Below, in pieces: positions 33,704 through 42,799 of a stretch of 64,000 nucleotides of DNA; within the stretch, counting starts at the first letter, position 1; each line of letters starts with the position of its first letter. A program made the translations under genes and the position numbers. This DNA comes from Candidatus Roslinia caecavium. GTDB lineage: Bacteria; Bacillota; Clostridia; Monoglobales; Monoglobaceae. A model generated the notes under the pieces. That model was not told where the DNA came from. It saw only the letters and a program-made list of their open reading frames with translations, and did no database searches. Location: positions 1-64,000 of the forward strand of contig CAJFTO010000001.1 in assembly GCA_904419955.1 (NCBI GenBank), given 5' to 3'.

Positions 33704-34579
33704 TTATCCCATCTTTGACAGTTTGACCGGGGCGAAGCCTTCTCCCATGATCTGGCTTACGTCCGAGACTATTATAAAAGCGCGGGGATCCTCGTTATAT
33801 ACTATCTCGCGCAGGATATGGTACTCCGGCGCCCGAACGACGCACATCAATACCTTCGTCTCCTTTCCGAAGTACGCGCCCTCGGCTTTAAGAAAGGTCG
33901 CGCCTCTCTCCATTCGCTCGAGTATAAGCTCCGCGATCCGCTTATTTTTTTCGGATACTATCAAAATATTTTTCCCCTTATCGACGCCGTAGACGATGCC
34001 GTCGATTATACGCGTTTGACAAAACAGGGCGACTATGCCGAACATTCCCGATTCGATATTTCTGAATACAATAACGGACGCGGCCAGCACGACCCCGTCT
34101 ATCAGCATGAGCACCTTGCCGATCTGGATATGCGGAAAGCGGCGCTCGGTAAGACACGAGATTATATCCGTGCCGCCGGTCGTAGAGCCGCGAAGAAATA
34201 TCGTTCCGAGTCCGATCCCCATAAACACTCCCGCAAAGACGGCGCCCAGCATCCTATCCCCCGAATACTGGGGAAAATACCTCGATACTATCAGGTCTAG
34301 CACGGCGCTGCAAATAACGATCGTCCTGACCGTTCTCAGCGCAAACCTCTTTCCTATAAGCCTGTACGCCAGGATAACGAGCGGGATATTTATAACCGCG
34401 CTCAAAAGTCCGACCGGCGCCCCGGTCAGATATTTTATCATTATAGAAACACCCGAGACGCCGCCGGGAGCTATATTGACCTTTTCCGAAAAACAGTATA
34501 TCCCGATCGCCAAAGCGAAAGCGCCGACTATATCGGCCAATATATTAAGCGTAAATTCCTTTAGTTTAAAGTTATCCAT
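33704..34579 (-). CDS. YitT-family membrane protein (DUF161/DUF2179)
   Basis: A 291-residue protein with five or six membrane helices in the first ~200 residues ('VPGGVSGVSIMIKYLTG'-type glycine-rich region, here 'APGGVSGVSIMIKY', and 'FLRGSTTGGTDIISCL') and a cytosolic C-terminal DUF2179 domain ('ILERMERGATFLKAEGAYFGKETKVLMCVV'). The family is very common in Firmicutes; its transport substrate has not been settled. It is monocistronic, convergent with the GNAT gene. Confidence 0.9.
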   Translation of the reverse strand: MDNFKLKEFTLNILADIVGAFALAIGIYCFSEKVNIAPGGVSGVSIMIKYLTGAPVGLLSAVINIPLVILAYRLIGKRFALRTVRTIVICSAVLDLIVSRYFPQYSGDRMLGAVFAGVFMGIGLGTIFLRGSTTGGTDIISCLTERRFPHIQIGKVLMLIDGVVLAASVIVFRNIESGMFGIVALFCQTRIIDGIVYGVDKGKNILIVSEKNKRIAELILERMERGATFLKAEGAYFGKETKVLMCVVRAPEYHILREIVYNEDPRAFIIVSDVSQIMGEGFAPVKLSKMG

Positions 34580-34807
34580 AATGAAAAATCAAATCCTCTT
34601 TAAGTATGATACGCGCGCGGCTTATACATTTTTATTCTAAGCTCCGTGCGATACCCGCTTGCTTGCAACCGATATATCCGGATATTATCGGTCCGTTATA
34701 ATTCGTTTCTCATTATAGTTTGCGTAAACGGCTTGGATAAAATACCTTTTAGGACTTTTTTATGTTGGTATTATTTATCTATTTATACATACGACGCGCG
34801 CCGCGCC

Positions 34808-36163
34808 CTATCTATCTGTTCCGCTCAGCCAATAAAACAGCTTCTTTCTTCTTATCCTGTAATAGACGAGTCCTACTATATCGGCCAGCGCCCAGCCTAT
34901 CGGAACCGACCACCATATCCCCTGGACGCCGATCGCGTCTATAGCCGACAGCGCGTACGCAAGCGCGACCCGCGTGCCGAGAGAGACAGCCGTAAGAACG
35001 ACCGACATGCCCGGCTTGCCCAGCGCTCTGTACAGCCCGTACAGCAGGAACAGACAGCCGATCCCGCAGTAGAAAGTCCCCTCTATCCTGAGATAGCGGA
35101 CGCCTTCGGCTATTATCGCGGTCTCTTCTCCGCTCACAAACATCAGCATAAGCGGCCGCGCAAAGATCCACACAGCGGCGGATATTATCACGCAAAAGAC
35201 CGCCGCGGTTAGAACCGCGCCCTTAAGTCCTTCGCGGATGCGCCGCTCCTTCTTCGCGCCGTAGTTCTGGGCTATGAAGGTCGAAAACGCGTTCCCGAAA
35301 TCCTGAACCGGCATATACGCGAACGAATCTATTTTGACCGCCGCCGCAAAAGCCGCCATGACCGTGGCGCCGAAGCTGTTTACCAATCCCTGTACCAATA
35401 ATATGCCTAGGTTCATAACCGACTGCTGAACGCAGGTCAGTACGGAGAATCCGGCGATCTCCTTGATCCTCTCCGCTCTTATGCGGCTGCTCCGCCGGTC
35501 TACCCTAAGATCCGGGCGCTTCGCCCATGCGTATACAGCGATACCTATCCCCGCGGCGTACTGGGATATGACCGTGGCCTCGGCCGCGCCTCCGACTCCG
35601 CGCCCAAGTCCTATAACGAACCACAGATCCAAAACGATATTCATCACCGCCGAGACCGCCAGAAATATCAACGGCGTCACCGAGTTCCCGACCGCTCTGA
35701 GCAGAGATGCAAAATAGTTATATAAAAACGTCGCGGCCAACCCGAAGAATATTATCTCGATATACTCGCGCATATCCCCTCTCACCTCGGAGGGTATATT
35801 CATAAATGTCAAGATCTGGTCGATAAACGCAAACACGGCTATGTTTAAAATCAACGTAAGCGCGGCGATGAATATGAACGATGTAAAGATACATTCTTTC
35901 AGTCCCCGCTCGTCCCTCTGTCCGAAATGGATCGAAAATACCGCGCCGCTACCCATACACAAGCCGAGCAGAATGGACGTCAAAAACGTCATAAGAGTGT
36001 AAGCCGAGCCGACGGCCGCCAAAGCGTTCGGACCTATGAACCGTCCGACTATCAGCGTATCCGCTATATTATAACACTGCTGAAGCAGATTCCCGAGTAT
36101 CATTGGCGCCGCGAAAAGCAGCATGGTCTTGACCACGGGTCCGCGAGTCAGATCCCCCGTCAT
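34808..36163 (-). CDS. MATE-family multidrug/Na+ antiporter
   Basis: A 451-residue, twelve-helix MATE transporter. The N-terminus 'MTGDLTRGPVVKTMLLFAAPMILGNLLQQCYNIADTLIVGRFIG' is spread over helix 1 and is highly typical (key residues: G-P-V, P-x-x-L-G, Q-x-x-Y-N-x-x-D). It exports organic cations or metabolites using Na+ or H+. I prefer the ATG at 36163 over 36169 because it stands seven bases from GAGGGGG, whereas the first ATG is too close. A different MATE gene begins at the right edge of the window. Confidence 0.9.
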   Translation of the reverse strand: MTGDLTRGPVVKTMLLFAAPMILGNLLQQCYNIADTLIVGRFIGPNALAAVGSAYTLMTFLTSILLGLCMGSGAVFSIHFGQRDERGLKECIFTSFIFIAALTLILNIAVFAFIDQILTFMNIPSEVRGDMREYIEIIFFGLAATFLYNYFASLLRAVGNSVTPLIFLAVSAVMNIVLDLWFVIGLGRGVGGAAEATVISQYAAGIGIAVYAWAKRPDLRVDRRSSRIRAERIKEIAGFSVLTCVQQSVMNLGILLVQGLVNSFGATVMAAFAAAVKIDSFAYMPVQDFGNAFSTFIAQNYGAKKERRIREGLKGAVLTAAVFCVIISAAVWIFARPLMLMFVSGEETAIIAEGVRYLRIEGTFYCGIGCLFLLYGLYRALGKPGMSVVLTAVSLGTRVALAYALSAIDAIGVQGIWWSVPIGWALADIVGLVYYRIRRKKLFYWLSGTDR

Positions 36164-36201
36164 ACGCATATCCCCCTCAAATTACGATTTTTCCGGAAAC
36201 T

Positions 36202-36230
36202 ATTATAGCCGATACCGACTCCGCCGTCAA
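36202..36230 (-). promoter_or_regulatory. MATE gene promoter
   Basis: On the minus strand TTGACG (36225-36230), 17 bp, TATAAT (36202-36207), about 30 bp before the start codon. Confidence 0.75.
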
Positions 36231-36280
36231 CCCGCGCGGGGACGCATTTTTTATACCGCATGATCGCTCGCTTGATTTTA

Positions 36281-36309
36281 TTGATATATCTAAAACGCTG
36301 TGTTATAAT
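36281..36309 (+). promoter_or_regulatory. araC-type gene promoter
   Basis: TTGATA (36281-36286), 17 bp, TATAAT (36304-36309), about 25 bp before the ribosome site. Confidence 0.75.
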
Positions 36310-36341
36310 TTTCTTATAATATAAAAAGGAGAGACGCGCAT

Positions 36342-37178
36342 ATGGAACTGTCGGAAATAAACTTAAGACAAACCGCTCTTATTCTCAAATCGCATGGAGA
36401 ATACTTTTTTGACAGCTCCTGGCGTTCGGACGCGCCGCTGGAGACTCAGTCAAGATTATTTTTCGTCCAGGACGGAGAGATGTATTACAAAATAGAGGGC
36501 AAGGACTACGTAGTTTCCAAGAACCAACTCGCTCTGATCCCCGAAAACCGCCGCGTCAAGTTCGGCGTCCTAAAGGACAAGCTTGTGCACCTCAGATTTT
36601 GCAACTTTAACGCCGCTTTCGGAAACAAGAGCATATTCGACTACTTAGAAGGCGACTGGGTGATTACCGTCGCCGATCCCGAGCGGACGATCGAACTATT
36701 CAAACGCTTCGACGCGACCGATAACGATAATCTGATCCGAGATTTTGTCCAGAAAAAGTTCTGCTTGGTTTCCCTCCTCGCCGAATTCATGGACGTATCG
36801 GATTTTAAGATCGCGGCCGAAAAAGAAAACTCAAAGATCGATTTTGTCGGGATCGCCGACTTTATACGCCGAAACGCAAATTCGACCGACCTGATCACTC
36901 TGCGTTTTCTCGCGGATATGGCGCACGTGCATCCGAGCTACTTCGCCAGGGAATTTAAAAAACACTACGGAAAATCGCCGATGCAATACGTACTTGACGA
37001 ACGCGTAGCCTCCGCCAAAAGACAGCTCGCCAACACCTCTCTGTCGATAAGCGCTATCGCCGAGAACATGCACTTTTCAAATCCCAAATATTTCTCAAAG
37101 TTTTTCAAAAGACGAACCGGCATGACGCCGAGTCAGTACCGAAACGATGCTAATAAAAATAATAGTTCTAATAGTTGA
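36342..37178 (+). CDS. AraC-family transcriptional regulator
   Basis: A 278-residue regulator. The N-terminal ~130 residues form a cupin-like ligand domain ('RLFFVQDGEMYYKIEGKDYVVSKNQLALIPENRR'), and the C-terminal ~100 residues are the double helix-turn-helix ('LADMAHVHPSYFAREFKKHYGKSPMQYV' and 'AENMHFSNPKYFSKFFKRRTGMTPSQYR'). It stands 165 bp before the GH95-like enzyme on the same strand and probably activates it in response to a plant sugar. Start ATG 36342 follows AAAGGAGAG. Confidence 0.92.
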   Translation: MELSEINLRQTALILKSHGEYFFDSSWRSDAPLETQSRLFFVQDGEMYYKIEGKDYVVSKNQLALIPENRRVKFGVLKDKLVHLRFCNFNAAFGNKSIFDYLEGDWVITVADPERTIELFKRFDATDNDNLIRDFVQKKFCLVSLLAEFMDVSDFKIAAEKENSKIDFVGIADFIRRNANSTDLITLRFLADMAHVHPSYFAREFKKHYGKSPMQYVLDERVASAKRQLANTSLSISAIAENMHFSNPKYFSKFFKRRTGMTPSQYRNDANKNNSSNS

Positions 37179-37199
37179 TATAGGTTCAATAAACACGAT

Positions 37200-37272
37200 A
37201 AAAGGTTCCATTATTTGATATAAATAATAATAGGGAACCTTTTGTGTCCTCTAAAAGGTTCCATTTTTGTGT
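37200..37272 (+). promoter_or_regulatory. Two mutually exclusive hairpins before the GH95-like gene
   Basis: AAAAGGTTCC occurs at 37200-37209 and again at 37253-37262; its complement GGAACCTTTT lies between them at 37234-37243. The middle segment can pair with either flank. The second hairpin (37234-37262) is followed by ATTTTTG and looks like a terminator. The first pairing would prevent it. This could be the araC terminator, an attenuator, or both. Confidence 0.6.
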
Positions 37273-37295
37273 CAAAGCGCTAAAATTGATATACG
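37267..37295 (+). promoter_or_regulatory. Tentative promoter of the GH95-like gene
   Basis: TTGTGT (37267-37272), 17 bp, TATACG (37290-37295). The spacer contains AAAGCGCT, the core of catabolite-responsive elements, but the outer cre bases match poorly. If used, transcription starts after the hairpins and bypasses them. Confidence 0.35.
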
Positions 37296-37343
37296 CACAC
37301 AGACTTATCATATACAAATTTTCTAAAATCAAGGAGGACAATT

Positions 37344-40300
37344 ATGAAAAAGCTGAAAAGAAAACTCTCGCTTATCATGAGTCTGCTTCTGGCGGCTACA
37401 ATACCCGGTATCCCGGCTATAGCTTCGCTGAGCGATACCGGCGTGAGCGTAGACGGAAGCGATATTCCGGACAGCGTAGCCGGGAAAATATCCTACAGCG
37501 ATACCTACGATCCTATAAGATGGATACGCCCCGGGACCGACGGCAGAAACGGAAGCGGTAACGACCCATGGCGAAACGGACTTGTGACCGGCAACGGACA
37601 GAACGGACTCATAGACGACGGAGCCCCCGAAAACGGAACTCTTATCTACCAGAACATGCAGTTCAACTTCCCGTCCAACGACCAGCGCGAGACGCCCGAG
37701 CTGGCGAGCGTAATGGACAAGGTCAAGCAGACGATAGTAAACGGCGGCTCCCCGTCGTCCGCGTCGTCTACGAGCGCTTCAAGCATACTGAACTCCCGCG
37801 CCGGAGAGTGGAGCTACGAAAACGGTCTTACAAGCGGAAGTTCGTGGCAGCTCAAGAACACCTACACATTCCACCCCGGCATGCAGCTTCGGCTTAAAAT
37901 GAACGGACTTGAAAACGGCGCCGAGGACAGCTTCTACCGCTATACCAACTACGAGACGGCGGAGATCGGCGCGGTATGGTCGGACGAAAGCGGAGAATGG
38001 GAGAGAAAGTCTTTCTCATCGAGAGAAGATAACGTAACGATCACCTCGGTAAAGGCGACCGACGGAAATAGGTCGTTCTCGATGGATCTGTCTATCGACG
38101 ACATCTCGGATATGTCTTCGGAAAATAAGATGAGCGGTTCGGTCGAGGATCTCCGATACAAGAAATTCTATAAGAACTCGGACGGCGAGCTTTACATAGG
38201 CTCGGTCGCTCACTATCCGAACTACGAAAACAGCGAGCTGAAAGACGGCGGCTTTGCCGGAGTCTCTAAGATAATCGTAAAGGGCGACGGCGCGGCGGTC
38301 AATATTACCGACGGCGCGACTCCCGTAGACGACAGAACGGACGAACAGAAAAACAACGGCGTTCCTAACGAGACCGTGATAAACGTCAGCGGCTCGTCGG
38401 TCGGAAGCAACTATACGTTCAACGCCGACCCGACCGTATCGGTTACGAACGCGGAGGAGATAATAATCATAACCAAATCCGCCCGGGATAAGGAGATGGG
38501 CGCGTTCGACGATTTCGCGGGCGCGACTTCGTACGCCCTTGTGGACGAGCTGGTCGCGGATACCAACTCCGCCGCCGCTAAGTATACGACGGACGGCGTA
38601 TTCAGCTACGACGCGGCTCTGGCTCCGCACGCTGAGCAGCACGGCGAGATATTTGGCCGCGCGGAACTTAACTTAAACGCGAGCGACGCCGACCGCGCTC
38701 TCGCAAACGAGGATCTGATCGCAAAGGCTAAGACTGAAGGCGAGAACGGAACGCTGAACCTCGCAATGCTCGAGCGTATGTACTACAACGGCAGATACGC
38801 GAACGTCTGCTGCAGCGGCTACCAAGTCCCGCGTCTCGGCGGTATATGGACCGGCGCGTGGAAGGTCGAATGGTCGGGCGACTACACGACCGACGCGAAT
38901 ATAAATCTTCAAGTGGCCGGAAACAACATCGGAGCTATGCCCGAATCTTCGCAGGGCTTTATAAACCTCCTGCTGAGGACGGCGTCCGACTGGGAGATCA
39001 ACGCTAAGCAGGTATACGGTATAGACGACGCTATATTCGTTCCTACGCGTATAGACGGAGACAGGGCGATGGTCGTCCACTTCAGCATGAGCTTTCCCGG
39101 ACATATCTGGAACAGCGGCGCGAGCTGGATGCTACTCCCGGTATACGAGTACTGGCAGTGCTACGGGAACCAACAGATACCGTTAGCCGACGACGTGCGC
39201 GAACTTCTCGAGGTTACGGAGAATACATACAACATGGCGACGCAGTGGTATTCGGACGAAGAGCCCGCTAAGGTCAACGACACTGTATATAATCTCAGAA
39301 ACACGCTCGGACTTACCGACGAGAGGGCGGAGCAGATACTCGAGCAGGGTTATTTCGATCTTGAAAAAGACATACTATTCCCGCTCCTTACCAAGACTTG
39401 CAACTTCTATACCGGACTTCTCACGCCGGAATATTATACAAAGGACGGCAAGGGCTATTACGAGGTGGGCAAGACGGAGCTGGCCGAGGACGAATACTAT
39501 ATGTTCGTGCCGAGCTATTCGCCCGAGAACTGCCCCGCGGGTTACAGCGGCCAGAGCTATCTGCAGATGAACGCGTCTATGGATATAGCCGCGGCGCGCG
39601 ACTGCTTTAATATGGCTCAGGAGATCGTAGCCGCGGTAGGCGGAGAGAGCGTCGACGGCAACGTCATTACCGCCGATCCGCAGAAGTGGCAGAGTTATAA
39701 GGAAAAACTTCCGCCCTATCTCTACGAACCGACCGGCGAGCTGAAAGAGTGGGCGATAAGCGACTACGGCGAGAACTACGGACACCGTCATATATCCCAG
39801 CTCTACGGACTCTGGCCGGGCTACGAGGCGAACAACGACCCCACGCTCTTCGACGGAGCCAAGGCGCTTATAGCGACAAAGAATTCATACCCGTCTAACG
39901 ACAACGTGGCCGGACACAGCTGGGTCCACAAGGGTCTTATCTCCGCCCGCGCCAAGTCGAGCGAAGGCGTTAAGGACGCGCTGCTGCCCATCGTGTCGCA
40001 GGAGATGCACTACAACTCGATGATGACGGCGCACAACACGAGCGGAAACCAGGCGTACTGCACCGACGGCGCTATAACCCCGCCCGCGATCCTGATAGAA
40101 TCTCTGCTCTACTCCGACGACCAAACGGTCGAGATACTCCCCGCCGTTATAGACGAGATGTTCGAGGCGGGCGGAAGCATAACCGGTCTTAAGACCCGCT
40201 CGGGCGGCGACGTATCCGAGCTTAAATGGACTTCGGACGGCGCCGAACTGACAATTACGAGCGCTGAAGAGATAGATCTAAAATGCGGCAGAGCCGTAGA

Positions 40301-42587
40301 GAGCGTAACAATAAACGGCGAACCCGCCGAGCTTGCAGCCGACGAGAACGGCGAGCCCCGCGTTAGGGTAAGCGGCGAAAACGTAAAGGTAGTATTCAGC
40401 TTTGCCGACATAAATAACGGAACATACTCGATCTCTACCGAAAACGGCGGCGTCATGCCTCGGACCTCTATCGACGCGAGCCCGGTCGTAACCGGAGAGA
40501 ACGCGGGCGAGGCGGCAAAGTGGAACATTGAGCGCAAAGCCGACGGAACTTATACGATCGAGAACGCGCTGCACGGCAGATATCTTGTAAACAACGGATC
40601 CGACGTATATATGAAGCGCGCGCCCGGACAGGACGAGAGTATGTACTGGCGCCTCGACGAGAACGGATATATCGCGGCCGTAAACGGGCAATATCTGAGC
40701 CTTGAAAACGGCGCGCTCACGCTCGGGACCAAAGGAGCAGTATTTACGTTTACCGCGGAGTCGGAAACTCTTACGCAGTACAGCGCGGACGCTATTACTA
40801 TCTCGACCGAGGCCGATCTTTCGCAGCCCGTCAATCCCGGAACGAGGATAGACTTTACCGGCGAGACGACTCCCGCGGCGGCGGAGAGCAAAACGATCGT
40901 CTGGAACGTGAGAGCCGAGGACTCAGCTTCTCTTACCGGCACATATTTCACCGACAACACGCTGAGGATCGGAACGGACGCTCTGTCTAAGACGCTTATC
41001 GTAACGGCTCAGTCCGAGGACGGCGCCTGCGTATCGAACGAACTTAGGATAACGGTTAGCGACACCGTGCAGGACGAGCTGAAATTCTCGCCCGTCCAGG
41101 ACGTTTTTGTAAGCGGCTGGAGCAACAGTTCCACATCCGACAAGGATACCAACTACAGCGACGACTCGCACGACTACCTCACCACGACGAATACTAAAAA
41201 CACGGACAAAAAATATACGCTTATAAAATTCGACATACCTACTCTCGGCGCCGAGGTTAAGGAAGAACTCTCTTCCGAGCTTGTTCTGACATACATGGAG
41301 CAGACCGAGCCGGACGGGATCGCATATTACGCATACGAGTATACCGGCGACTGGGACGAAAGTTCCGCGACCTGGAACTCTATAGGCGGAGATAGTTACG
41401 ACAAGGGAGATGCGATAGCCGAGGGCGTATACGACCGCGAAACCAAGCGAATGAGCTTCGCTCTTCCGGCGGATTATATAAAGAATAATTCCGGCAAGAC
41501 CGTAACTCTGCTCATCGACTCGCCGGACGCGACCGGAGTGCGCACCTTCTGGTACTCGCGCGAATCGGGCGACGAGAACACCGCGCCTGTGATTAATTTC
41601 TCGTACATAGTAGATACCTCGCAGGTCAAGACCGTAACCTACGGTCCATACTGGGCGGACGAGGTCGAGAACCGTCAGGGCTCGAGCGGCGACGACGCAA
41701 CCAACGATTTTGGAAACTTTAAGAACGTAGACGACGAGATAAAAGTATTCTTCCCAGACGCGGAAGACGGGGCGGCGATAGGCTCTTTTAAGAGGATCAA
41801 CGGCATCGACAACGGTTCGAGCGCCGGCTGGAGAGGATACGTTACAAAGACGATAGACGCGGAGGGCGCCGGAGATTATACGATATACGTGCTCGGCAAC
41901 ACCAACGCGGCCAACAGATCGATCGAGATAACGAACGAAACGACGGGCGAGAGCGCGGTATCCGCGCAGTCTTCCGAGCTTACGGAATATTCCACGTCAA
42001 ATTATATGCGGGTGTTCAGCGTAGAGCTCAGGCTCGAAAGAGGCGAAAACGCACTGCGTATCCAGGCCCCCGAAGGCGAAGCGGCGCCCAACTTTGTCGC
42101 GCTGCTCGCGACCGGAGAGATATACGGCTCCAGCGGTGAAAACCCTCCGCCGACGGCGACCCCGACTTCGGCTCCGACTCCGACGGCTACCCCATCGCCT
42201 ACTCCGACGGCCACGATCGCGCCAACGGCGACACCGACGGCGACCCCAACGGCAACCTCAACGCCCACTCCAACCGCAACTCCAACTCAAACTCCCGCGG
42301 CTGCGTATGAGATAATCTCGTATTCGGTAACCAACGACGGCGAGAAGGCGGTTGTAGAGAGCGCCGACGTGCGCGCAGAGGACGCGGAGAACGTAACGCT
42401 CTACACCGCGGCCTACAACGACGAGGGCGTTTTGGTCGGATTCGCCGAGAGCTCAGTCGAGGAAAGCGGCGAGAGCTTAGTCGTCGTAGGGCTTGAGACC
42501 GATCCGGCGAATACCGTAAAGATGTTCCTGTGGCGGGATATGCAGCCGCTGACGGATGCGAATGAGGTTTCGCTGGACGCGAAATAA
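37344..42587 (+). CDS. Secreted GH95-like glycoside hydrolase with carbohydrate-binding modules
   Basis: A 1747-residue exported enzyme with a signal peptide ending near AIA (residue 27). Residues ~50-1000 resemble GH95 (alpha-L-fucosidase / alpha-L-galactosidase). Counterparts of the known catalytic residues are visible: Asn519-x-Asn521 in 'DANINLQ', Glu728 in 'PSYSPENC' and Asp908 in 'YCTDGAIT', with 'GHRHISQLYGLWPGY' as a family block. Then come a ricin-type beta-trefoil (~1022-1150), a DNRLRE/CBM96-like domain (~1245-1427), a CBM6/35-like domain (~1429-1593), a Pro-Thr linker (~1598-1652) and the shared C-terminal module. It should remove L-fucose or L-galactose from pectin or xyloglucan outside the cell. 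It is preceded by an AraC regulator. Confidence 0.87.
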   Translation: MKKLKRKLSLIMSLLLAATIPGIPAIASLSDTGVSVDGSDIPDSVAGKISYSDTYDPIRWIRPGTDGRNGSGNDPWRNGLVTGNGQNGLIDDGAPENGTLIYQNMQFNFPSNDQRETPELASVMDKVKQTIVNGGSPSSASSTSASSILNSRAGEWSYENGLTSGSSWQLKNTYTFHPGMQLRLKMNGLENGAEDSFYRYTNYETAEIGAVWSDESGEWERKSFSSREDNVTITSVKATDGNRSFSMDLSIDDISDMSSENKMSGSVEDLRYKKFYKNSDGELYIGSVAHYPNYENSELKDGGFAGVSKIIVKGDGAAVNITDGATPVDDRTDEQKNNGVPNETVINVSGSSVGSNYTFNADPTVSVTNAEEIIIITKSARDKEMGAFDDFAGATSYALVDELVADTNSAAAKYTTDGVFSYDAALAPHAEQHGEIFGRAELNLNASDADRALANEDLIAKAKTEGENGTLNLAMLERMYYNGRYANVCCSGYQVPRLGGIWTGAWKVEWSGDYTTDANINLQVAGNNIGAMPESSQGFINLLLRTASDWEINAKQVYGIDDAIFVPTRIDGDRAMVVHFSMSFPGHIWNSGASWMLLPVYEYWQCYGNQQIPLADDVRELLEVTENTYNMATQWYSDEEPAKVNDTVYNLRNTLGLTDERAEQILEQGYFDLEKDILFPLLTKTCNFYTGLLTPEYYTKDGKGYYEVGKTELAEDEYYMFVPSYSPENCPAGYSGQSYLQMNASMDIAAARDCFNMAQEIVAAVGGESVDGNVITADPQKWQSYKEKLPPYLYEPTGELKEWAISDYGENYGHRHISQLYGLWPGYEANNDPTLFDGAKALIATKNSYPSNDNVAGHSWVHKGLISARAKSSEGVKDALLPIVSQEMHYNSMMTAHNTSGNQAYCTDGAITPPAILIESLLYSDDQTVEILPAVIDEMFEAGGSITGLKTRSGGDVSELKWTSDGAELTITSAEEIDLKCGRAVESVTINGEPAELAADENGEPRVRVSGENVKVVFSFADINNGTYSISTENGGVMPRTSIDASPVVTGENAGEAAKWNIERKADGTYTIENALHGRYLVNNGSDVYMKRAPGQDESMYWRLDENGYIAAVNGQYLSLENGALTLGTKGAVFTFTAESETLTQYSADAITISTEADLSQPVNPGTRIDFTGETTPAAAESKTIVWNVRAEDSASLTGTYFTDNTLRIGTDALSKTLIVTAQSEDGACVSNELRITVSDTVQDELKFSPVQDVFVSGWSNSSTSDKDTNYSDDSHDYLTTTNTKNTDKKYTLIKFDIPTLGAEVKEELSSELVLTYMEQTEPDGIAYYAYEYTGDWDESSATWNSIGGDSYDKGDAIAEGVYDRETKRMSFALPADYIKNNSGKTVTLLIDSPDATGVRTFWYSRESGDENTAPVINFSYIVDTSQVKTVTYGPYWADEVENRQGSSGDDATNDFGNFKNVDDEIKVFFPDAEDGAAIGSFKRINGIDNGSSAGWRGYVTKTIDAEGAGDYTIYVLGNTNAANRSIEITNETTGESAVSAQSSELTEYSTSNYMRVFSVELRLERGENALRIQAPEGEAAPNFVALLATGEIYGSSGENPPPTATPTSAPTPTATPSPTPTATIAPTATPTATPTATSTPTPTATPTQTPAAAYEIISYSVTNDGEKAVVESADVRAEDAENVTLYTAAYNDEGVLVGFAESSVEESGESLVVVGLETDPANTVKMFLWRDMQPLTDANEVSLDAK
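42148..42300 (+). repeat. Pro-Thr linker repeat
   Basis: Degenerate tandem repeats of the kind ACN-CCN-ACN-GCN encode a Thr/Pro/Ala-rich linker of about 50 residues between the binding domains and the terminal module. Such linkers are flexible, protease-resistant and often glycosylated. Confidence 0.85.
42304..42587 (+). repeat. Shared extracellular module, copy 2 (C-terminal)
   Basis: The last ~94 residues of the GH95-like enzyme, isolated by the linker. They end 'VKMFLWRDMQPLTDANEV', directly comparable to 'VKLYIWNNMEDMQPLSEV' in copy 1. Confidence 0.7.
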
Positions 42588-42683
42588 ACTGAGAGGATAA
42601 CCCAAAACTTCGCCAAAACAGGAAATTCGCGTACAGCGGCGCGGAACTTGCGGCGCAGGATATAGATTACGACAAAATAACTC

Positions 42684-42710
42684 GGGCGGACGACAAAAGA
42701 TCGTCCGCCC
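42684..42710. other. Perfect 10-bp hairpin without T tract
   Basis: GGGCGGACGA/TCGTCCGCCC with a 7-nt loop, about 100 bp after the GH95-like gene. No T run follows on either strand. It may protect the mRNA 3' end. Confidence 0.5.
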
Positions 42711-42762
42711 GCCCCATACAAAAGCAAAAAATTATTCCCTAGTAGATCGCAATTATACTTTC

Positions 42763-42791
42763 CCGGCGGAGCGCTCCGCCGGTTTCTTATT
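42763..42791 (+). terminator. Terminator after the GH95-like gene
   Basis: The perfect palindrome CCGGCGGAGCGCTCCGCCGG (42763-42782) is followed by TTTCTTATTT. It lies 175 bp after the stop codon and just before the convergent glycosyltransferase end. Confidence 0.75.
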
Positions 42792-42799
42792 TCAATATG

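Noticed and set aside
37271-37285. A catabolite-responsive element (cre) before the GH95-like gene
   Set aside because: The AAAGCGCT core is present but the outer bases do not match the cre consensus well enough to list it as a separate feature.
42148-42300. Possible CRISPR or minisatellite from regular 6-12 bp repetition
   Set aside because: The repetition follows codon boundaries and encodes a Pro-Thr linker. There are no spacers and no cas genes.
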